Positions 59,158 through 64,000 of a stretch of DNA of 64,000 nt are shown piece by piece. Source of the DNA: Sva-07 sp964651825 (GTDB lineage Bacteria; Actinomycetota; Acidimicrobiia; Acidimicrobiales; Ilumatobacteraceae); the NCBI GenBank assembly GCA_964651825.1, contig CAZYWK010000002.1, positions 1 to 64,000 of the forward strand, read 5' to 3'. The first letter of the stretch is position 1. Every line of letters begins with the position of its first letter. The notes under the pieces were generated by a model. It worked only from the letters and a program-made list of their open reading frames with translations, searched no databases and was not told the origin of the DNA. The position numbers and the translations under genes were made by a program.

Positions 59158-59166
59158 GGCGGGCTG

Positions 59167-59939
59167 TCAGGCCGGGACGTCGACGGCGATCTCGGGGCCG
59201 AGGACGGCGCCACCGAGGAGCTCGAGACGATCGCCGCTCCAGAAGCGGCCGGGGTCATACCAGTTGAGCGGCTTGCGATCGTCGAGCAGGCCCATCCGCT
59301 GGTACGTCATCGCCACCAGCTCGGCGCAGTAGATCGCCTCGAACGACACCCGACGCCGGGCCCTGCCCTTCAGCCAGTGGCCGACGAGGCCGAGCGTGCT
59401 CGGGAAGCGCCGGCCGCTCAGCTCGCGCACCACGCCGAGCGCGGCGTTCTCCATGTCACGCGTGGCGCTGGGGTCAAGCTGGCGGACGTAGGCCTGCTGG
59501 CCGTACCGGTTGACCCACGTGTCGACGGCCTNNNNNNNNNNNNNNNNNNNNNNNNNNNNNNNNNNNNNNNNNNNNNNNNNNNNNNNNNNNNNNNNNNNNN
59601 NNNNNNNNNNNNNNNNNNNNNNNNNNNNNNNAGCTGGCGGACGTAGGCCTGCTGGCCGTACCGGTTGACCCACGTGTCGACGGCCTCGGTCAGGCGGTGC
59701 AGCTGGGCGCCGCGCTGGAGCTCACCGGTCCACACGTCGACCATCGACCGCCCGAGCTCGGCGTGCCAGAGCAGGGGAGGGAGATCGTCGATCGCGAGCG
59801 CCATGGCGACGTGGTTGACCGGGCTGTTCGTGGCCACCCGGATCGCGCGATCGGCGAGCTTGCGGCCGGTGAACACCCAGAGGTCGCCGCTACGGCTGAT
59901 GGCGGCCGCCTCGGTGAGGGTGATCCGGGACGGCTCCAC
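59167..59939 (-). CDS. Permuted papain-fold (NlpC/P60-like) protein, interrupted by gap 2
   Basis: N-terminal residues read GDLWVFTGRKLADRAIRVAT and SPVNHVAMALAIDD, with the predicted catalytic His before the Cys; after the gap FEAIYCAELVAMTYQRMGLL supplies the Cys. This His-before-Cys order matches circularly permuted papain-fold proteins such as YiiX/LRAT relatives. Removing the 155-base gap duplication joins the halves in one frame (AYVRQ then LDPSATRD), giving about 205 residues. GTG 59939 has TACAGT ending 7 nucleotides upstream and shares it with the divergent gene. Confidence 0.75.
59477..59686. repeat. 55-base exact duplication flanking gap 2
   Basis: Bases 59477-59531 and 59632-59686 are identical, on either side of the N run, exactly as at gap 1. 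They represent overlapping contig ends. Confidence 0.92.
59532..59631. other. Assembly gap 2 (100 N)
   Basis: A 100-N placeholder inside the papain-fold gene. Collapsing the duplicated flank restores a continuous reading frame, supporting a true gap of minus 55. Confidence 0.95.
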
Positions 59940-59945
59940 GACGCG

Positions 59946-59952
59946 TACTGTA
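59946..59952. promoter_or_regulatory. Shared palindromic -10 of a bidirectional leaderless promoter
   Basis: TACTGTA (59946-59952) reads TACTGT rightward and TACAGT leftward. The rightward ATG (59959) and leftward GTG (59939) each begin exactly 7 nucleotides from their own hexamer. Confidence 0.6.
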
Positions 59953-59958
59953 CGGCCG

Positions 59959-60132
59959 ATGCGTTGGTGGAAATGGCTCGGTCTGGCGGGCCTGCTCGGC
60001 GCGGCTGCGGCCGGCGCGGTGGTGGTCCAGCGCCACCGAACACGCGAGTGGACGGAGTACTCGCCCGAGGAGCTGCGCGAGCGCCTGCACGCCCGGCTCG
60101 ACGAGCCTCCGGCCAACACTTCCACCGATTGA
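59959..60132 (+). CDS. Small single-pass membrane protein
   Basis: The 57-residue protein has a hydrophobic segment at residues 6-24 (WLGLAGLLGAAAAGAVVVQ) after a basic start MRWWK, then a charged helix EYSPEELRERLHARLDE. Proteins of this design are common and uncharacterised in actinobacteria. It shares a promoter core with the divergent papain-fold gene. A longer frame from 59665 runs antisense through that gene and is spurious. Confidence 0.75.
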   Translation: MRWWKWLGLAGLLGAAAAGAVVVQRHRTREWTEYSPEELRERLHARLDEPPANTSTD

Positions 60133-60133
60133 T

Positions 60134-60194
60134 TTGAGTCACGCTCAATATTTGGCTTGACTGGCGCTCAACCGTTGGTTAGAGTGGCGATCAA
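60134..60194. promoter_or_regulatory. TetR promoter with three evenly spaced operators
   Basis: Three related 15-base sites occur at 60134-60148 (TTGAGTCACGCTCAA), 60157-60171 (TTGACTGGCGCTCAA) and 60180-60194 (TAGAGTGGCGATCAA), each 23 bases from the next. The promoter TTGACT (60157-60162), 17-base spacer, TAGAGT (60180-60185) is formed by the left ends of sites 2 and 3. The start codon follows 9 nucleotides after the -10. Confidence 0.75.
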
Positions 60195-60788
60195 ATGAAA
60201 TCGTCACGCACCTACTCCATGTCCAACCGAGCGAATGCCGTCGCCACCACGAAGGACCGCATCGTCGCCGCCGCGGTCGAGCTCCTGATGGAGCGTCGCT
60301 ACGTCGACGTCACGCTCGCGGAGATCGCCGCGTCCGCGGGCGTCTCCCACCAGACGGTGCTCAACCACTTCGAATCGAAGGAGGGCGTCGCCTACGCCGC
60401 GGCGCTGGTCATCACCGAGACGACGAACTCGGCCCGCGACCAGGCGGCCGTCGGCGACACGATCGGCGCGATCCGCGTGCTGGTCGGCGACTACGAACTC
60501 ATGGGTGACGCCAACGTGCGCTGGTCGGTCGATGTCGAGCAGCTCGGCTCGCTCGCCCCGTTCGTCGAGGGCGCCCGCGGCACCCACCGGGCGTGGCTCG
60601 AACACGTCTGGGGCCCCGAGCTCCCCGAGGCGCCGGCCGAGCGCCGGCGAGTGCTCAACGCGCTCTACGCGGCGACCGACGTCTTCACGTGGAAGCTGCT
60701 CCGCCGCGATCTGGGCCTCAGCCGCCCGGAGACCGAACGCACCATCGTCCACCTCGTGCTCGGCGCCCTCCACCGGCCACCGACCTGA
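60195..60788 (+). CDS. TetR-family transcriptional regulator
   Basis: The 197-residue protein has the HTH VTLAEIAASAGVSHQTVLNH preceded by RIVAAAVELLMERRYVD, and a variable C-terminal ligand domain. It precedes the glycosyltransferase gene by 71 bases on the same strand and probably regulates itself and that gene via three palindromes over its promoter. ATG 60195 is favoured; an internal ATG at 60219 lies further from the promoter. Confidence 0.9.
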   Translation: MKSSRTYSMSNRANAVATTKDRIVAAAVELLMERRYVDVTLAEIAASAGVSHQTVLNHFESKEGVAYAAALVITETTNSARDQAAVGDTIGAIRVLVGDYELMGDANVRWSVDVEQLGSLAPFVEGARGTHRAWLEHVWGPELPEAPAERRRVLNALYAATDVFTWKLLRRDLGLSRPETERTIVHLVLGALHRPPT

Positions 60789-60859
60789 CCCGAACCTGAC
60801 CATCGATCCAGCCGATCGCACCGGCGAACCGCGCCGGGCATTCACCACAGGAGAACACC

Positions 60860-62149
60860 ATGTCCAGCAACACACCGAGCGCGGCGCGCCCACACACCTA
60901 CCTGTTCGCACTCGTCGACGGCGGAGGCACCGTGCCGCCCGAGCTCGCGGCGGCCCGCCGACTCGTCGACCGCGGCCACCACGTCACCGTCCTCGCCGAG
61001 GACACGATGGCCGACGAGGTCGCCGCCACCGGCGCCGTCTTCCGGCGCTGGGCCTCGGCCCCGAACCGGCCCAGCCGGCAACCCGACGACGACCCCTACC
61101 GCGACTGGGAGTGCTCGAACCCACTGCAGCTGTTCAAGCGGCTCCTCGACCGCCAGTTCATCGGCCCCGCCCCCGCCTACGCCGCGGACGTGCTGGCAGC
61201 CGTCGAGGATCGCCGGCCCGACCTCGTCGTCTGCTCGATGTTCGGGCTCGGGGCGATGGTCGCGGCCGAGTCCGCCGGCATCCCGTTCGACCTCCTGCTG
61301 CCCAACATCTACCTGCTCCCCGCCGACGGGATGCCGCCGATGGGCCTCGGCCTCCAGCCGGCGACGAACGCCACCGGCCGCATGCGGGACCGGATCATCT
61401 CCGGGCTGACGGAGCGGTCGTGGGCCAAGGGCCTCGACGGTCTCAATGCGCTGCGCCGTGACCTCGGCCTCGAACCGCTCGGTCGGCTGTGGGACCAGGC
61501 GGGGCGTGCCCGCCGCCAGCTGGTCCTCACGTCGGAGGCCTTCGACTTCCCGGCGACGATGCCCGGAAACGTGCGCTACGTCGGCGCCGTGCTCGACGAT
61601 CCAGCCTGGGTCGGAGCGTCCCAGGCGCCGTCGGGCACCGACCCGTTCGTGCTGGTGGCGATGTCGTCGACGTTCCAGGACCAGCAGGCCTCGCTCCAGC
61701 GGGTGGTCGACGCGCTCGGCACCCTGGAGGTGCGGGCGCTGGTGACCACCGGGCCGACGATCGACCCGTCGCTCATCACGCACGAGCCGAACGTCGAGGT
61801 GGTCGCAGCAGCGCCGCACCGCGAGCTCCTCCCGCACGCCCAGCTGGTGGTCACCCACGGCGGTCACGGCACCGTCGTCAAGTCGCTCGCCGCCGGGGTG
61901 CCGCTCGTGATCCTCCCGCACGGACGTGATCAAGGCGACAACGCCGCCCGCGTCGTGGCCCGCCACGCCGGCCTGAAGCTGTCGCGAACCGCGAAGCCGA
62001 AGGCGATCGCCACCGCGATCACGAAGGTGCTCGACGACCCGAGCTTCGCCGACGCGGCACGCCGTCTCGGCGAGGTCATCCGAGCGGACGCGTCCGCGGG
62101 CGCGCTCGTCCGGGAGCTGGAAGACCTCCCGGTCATCTGCCCCGCCTGA
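60860..62149 (+). CDS. GT1-family glycosyltransferase (MGT/UGT-like)
   Basis: The 429-residue protein has the GT-B fold of macrolide and UDP-glycosyltransferases. The N-terminal acceptor domain starts LVDGGGTVPPELAAARRLVD, and the C-terminal nucleotide-sugar signature reads LVVTHGGHGTVVKSLAAGVP followed by PHGRDQGDNAARV. It may glycosylate a toxic or signalling small molecule sensed by the upstream TetR protein (inference). An AGGAG ribosome site precedes ATG 60860. Confidence 0.9.
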   Translation: MSSNTPSAARPHTYLFALVDGGGTVPPELAAARRLVDRGHHVTVLAEDTMADEVAATGAVFRRWASAPNRPSRQPDDDPYRDWECSNPLQLFKRLLDRQFIGPAPAYAADVLAAVEDRRPDLVVCSMFGLGAMVAAESAGIPFDLLLPNIYLLPADGMPPMGLGLQPATNATGRMRDRIISGLTERSWAKGLDGLNALRRDLGLEPLGRLWDQAGRARRQLVLTSEAFDFPATMPGNVRYVGAVLDDPAWVGASQAPSGTDPFVLVAMSSTFQDQQASLQRVVDALGTLEVRALVTTGPTIDPSLITHEPNVEVVAAAPHRELLPHAQLVVTHGGHGTVVKSLAAGVPLVILPHGRDQGDNAARVVARHAGLKLSRTAKPKAIATAITKVLDDPSFADAARRLGEVIRADASAGALVRELEDLPVICPA

Positions 62150-62258
62150 TCTGACCCACCGCGTCTGCGGCCCTCGCCGGCCGCCGCGCCCTCCCCCCGC
62201 AACTCGTAGTCGCCCACCCGGCCTGCTTCAGGTCGCCCTCGATCAAGGAGATCCAGCC

Positions 62259-64000
62259 ATGTTCCCCACGTCCCCGTCCCCGTCCGCGCCCGCTCGCCGC
62301 CGCCAGATGACTCGCCTCGGCGCCCTCGTCGTCACCTTCTCCGTAGCCGCCGGCGCCCTCGCCGGTCCGGCCCTCGCCACGGACGCCGACGTCTCGGCGG
62401 CCGTCACTGATGCAACCTCCACTGGTTCGCCCTCCACCGGTTCGCCGCCCGGCTGGGCCGTCGAACGTCTCAGCGCCACGCCGTCGGGCGAGCAGGCCGA
62501 TGGCGAGTCGCGCTCGCCCGCCCTGAGCGCCGACGGGCGGCACGTCAGCTACGTCACCGCGGCGTCGAACCTGAGCGGAGTCGCCATGCCTGTCGCTGCC
62601 ACCCGAGTCGTCGTCGAGGACCTGGTGACCGGCGTGGTCGAGCACGTCAGCTTCGACCACGAGGGCGCGCCGGTGTCGGCGCCGTCCGCGGCTGACGTGT
62701 CGGCCGACGGCAGCGTCGTGGCGATGATCAGCGCGGCCGACAAGGGACGCGTCCAGGTGCGCGATCGCATCGCCACGAGCACCCTCGAATCGACCGCGGT
62801 CCAAGGCACGCGGTCGGCCGCGATCGACGATTCCGGCACCCGCGTCGTCTACGCCGACCACACCACGAGCAAGGAGCTTCAGACCGAGGACGTCCGCCTG
62901 TTCCTCCCGGGCGCCGATGTCGCCGACGTGCCCCTGAGCGCGATCGCCGACAACTACGAGTCCGCCAGCCGGCCGTCGATCAGCGCCGACGGAGCATCGG
63001 TCGCGTTCGACACCCACATCGCGGAGGTCCCGCTGGGCATGCGCGTGCTCGACGTATCTGATCTCTCCGCAGTCACGAGCGTCGCCGACATCCCGGTGCG
63101 GGTCGAGATCCCCGGCGGCCGCCTCCCCGACCTCGACGGCACGGGACAATCGTTCGCCTACGCGGCCTTCGACACCGACGGCAGCGACCGCATCCTGGTG
63201 CACGACATCGCGTCGGGGACCGACGAGGTGATCGCCGAGGTCGCCGACGGACTGCGCGTCGCCGACCTCGTCATGTCGGCCGACGGTTCGACGGTCGCGT
63301 TCAGCGCGGCGGTCGCGACAGGCGGCGAAGACGACGCCAACCTGACTGGCGACGCCGACCTCGTGATCGTCGACCGTGCCACGGGCGCCAGCGAGACGAT
63401 CGCGACCACCGACGCCACCGACACCTTCGACGTCGCCACCGACGGCAGCGCCGTCGTGTTCTCCTCCACCTCCGCGGCCTTCGTGGCCGGGGACGCGCCC
63501 GGCACGTCCGACGTGTTTATCGCTCGCCGTGTCTCGACGACTGCACCGACCTGGCCGGCCGGCGCCGCGCTCGACACGACCGATGCCGGCAGCTCGTTCG
63601 TGACCGTGGCATGGCCCGCGGCCGCGGACGACTTCGCCGTCGTCAACTACCGGGTCTTCGTCGACGGGGCCATCGTGGCCCAGCTCGACAGCTCGGCGCG
63701 CGCTCACACCGCGACCGGCCTGACCGCCGCGACCGCCTACGGGTTCAGTGTCGTGGCGGTCGATGCCGAGGGCAACGAGAGCGCACCGCTGGCCGTGTCG
63801 GCGTCGACTGTCGCCGCGCCGGACACGCCGGGGACGGCAGCGCTCACCTTGCACGCCGGTCCGGGCGGCAGGGTCCGGCTCTCGTGGGACCCGGCCGGAC
63901 CCGACACGACCTACGTCGTGTCGCGTACCACCGCCGATGGGACCTTTGCCGCCGTTGCCGACGTGCCGGACGGCACCACCACGTACGCCGACACCGGCCT
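62259..64000 (+). CDS. Secreted beta-propeller / fibronectin-III protein, 3' partial
   Basis: ATG 62259, preceded by AAGGAG, opens a frame that stays open for 580 codons to the window end. A signal peptide is clear (basic ARRRQMTRLG, hydrophobic core ALVVTFSVAAGALAG, cleavage after ALA near residue 40). Residues about 60-430 contain repeated SPALSADGRHVSYVT, ADVSADGSVVAMIS and PSISADGASVAFDT units, as in TolB/WD40-like propellers. From about residue 440 two fibronectin-III modules follow. It is exported; the function beyond ligand or carbohydrate binding is unknown. Confidence 0.8.
   Translation, partial: MFPTSPSPSAPARRRQMTRLGALVVTFSVAAGALAGPALATDADVSAAVTDATSTGSPSTGSPPGWAVERLSATPSGEQADGESRSPALSADGRHVSYVTAASNLSGVAMPVAATRVVVEDLVTGVVEHVSFDHEGAPVSAPSAADVSADGSVVAMISAADKGRVQVRDRIATSTLESTAVQGTRSAAIDDSGTRVVYADHTTSKELQTEDVRLFLPGADVADVPLSAIADNYESASRPSISADGASVAFDTHIAEVPLGMRVLDVSDLSAVTSVADIPVRVEIPGGRLPDLDGTGQSFAYAAFDTDGSDRILVHDIASGTDEVIAEVADGLRVADLVMSADGSTVAFSAAVATGGEDDANLTGDADLVIVDRATGASETIATTDATDTFDVATDGSAVVFSSTSAAFVAGDAPGTSDVFIARRVSTTAPTWPAGAALDTTDAGSSFVTVAWPAAADDFAVVNYRVFVDGAIVAQLDSSARAHTATGLTAATAYGFSVVAVDAEGNESAPLAVSASTVAAPDTPGTAALTLHAGPGGRVRLSWDPAGPDTTYVVSRTTADGTFAAVADVPDGTTTYADTG

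Noticed and set aside
62133..63854. Leftward 573-codon frame at the right end
   Set aside because: It is antisense to the signal-peptide-bearing propeller/FnIII frame, which has a ribosome site, a signal sequence and domain repeats.
1..64000. CRISPR arrays, tRNA, rRNA, insertion sequences, prophage genes, riboswitches
   Set aside because: No regular repeat-spacer array, cloverleaf-like or rRNA-like sequence, transposase, integrase or phage structural gene was recognised. A dedicated covariance-model search would be needed to exclude small RNAs.

Overview
The window is high-GC DNA with strong G/C third-position bias, gene starts split between ATG and GTG, frequent 4-base start/stop overlaps (ATGA, GTGA) and many apparently leaderless genes. 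No rRNA, tRNA, CRISPR array, insertion sequence or prophage was seen. The gene content suggests a free-living heterotrophic actinobacterium: SoxR, an F420-type DUF385 protein, ECF sigma, many TetR/IclR/HxlR/ArsR regulators, acyl-CoA enzymes, and Fe(II)/2-oxoglutarate dioxygenases. An Acidimicrobiia (Ilumatobacter-like) origin is my inference, not proven here. The sequence is a draft scaffold with two 100-N gaps, each flanked by an exact 55-base duplication.

Layout. 0-9.2 kb: small catabolic and redox genes (CMD family, beta-hydroxyacid dehydrogenase, TauD-type dioxygenase, folE-nudix pair, sarcosine-oxidase-like flavoprotein, a DUF427/thioesterase pair divergent from a 3Fe-4S ferredoxin, a serine beta-lactamase-fold hydrolase, an isochorismatase-fold hydrolase and an acidic DxDGDG repeat protein). 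9.2-16.9 kb: a cupin regulator divergent from a fused flavoprotein-methyltransferase, a PhyH dioxygenase, an ATP-grasp-like protein, an aldo/keto reductase, and a TetR regulator divergent from an amidohydrolase. 16.9-25 kb: a histidine-utilisation locus (iclR-hutH diverging from hutU-phyH-def-hutF-hutI) in which a peptide-deformylase-type gene sits where the pathway needs an N-formylglutamate deformylase. 25-29 kb: SoxR with its own SoxR box, and a heterodimeric ABC exporter. 29-37.2 kb: a phosphotransferase coupled to galK, then lacZ-galT diverging from a GH36 alpha-galactosidase.

37.2-46.1 kb: a truncated type II NADH dehydrogenase at gap 1, a three-gene SPFH/zinc-ribbon/small-membrane-protein module resembling Bacillus ydjI-ydjG-ydjH, a GrpB-family protein, an orphan iron-siderophore-type binding lipoprotein, an alpha/beta hydrolase, an acyl-CoA dehydrogenase and an HxlR regulator. 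46.2-50.3 kb: a large atypical subtilase, a membrane protein and an ECF sigma factor, all leftward. 50.3-58.3 kb: two kinases of the APH/fructosamine-kinase fold, methyltransferases, VOC proteins, PhzF, an excisionase-type HTH protein, an ArsR-AHSA1 pair and a GNAT acetyltransferase. 58.3-64 kb: a ZIP-type metal transporter, a permuted-papain-fold protein across gap 2 sharing one promoter core with a 57-residue membrane protein, a TetR regulator with three evenly spaced operators, a GT1 glycosyltransferase and the start of a secreted propeller/FnIII protein that runs off the end.

Regulation visible by eye: nineteen genes carry a TAnnnT-like -10 hexamer ending 6-9 (nearly always 6 or 7) nucleotides before the start codon, so leaderless transcription looks common. 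Several regulators have clear palindromic operators at their own divergent promoters. A short hairpin-forming repeat recurs at four places.
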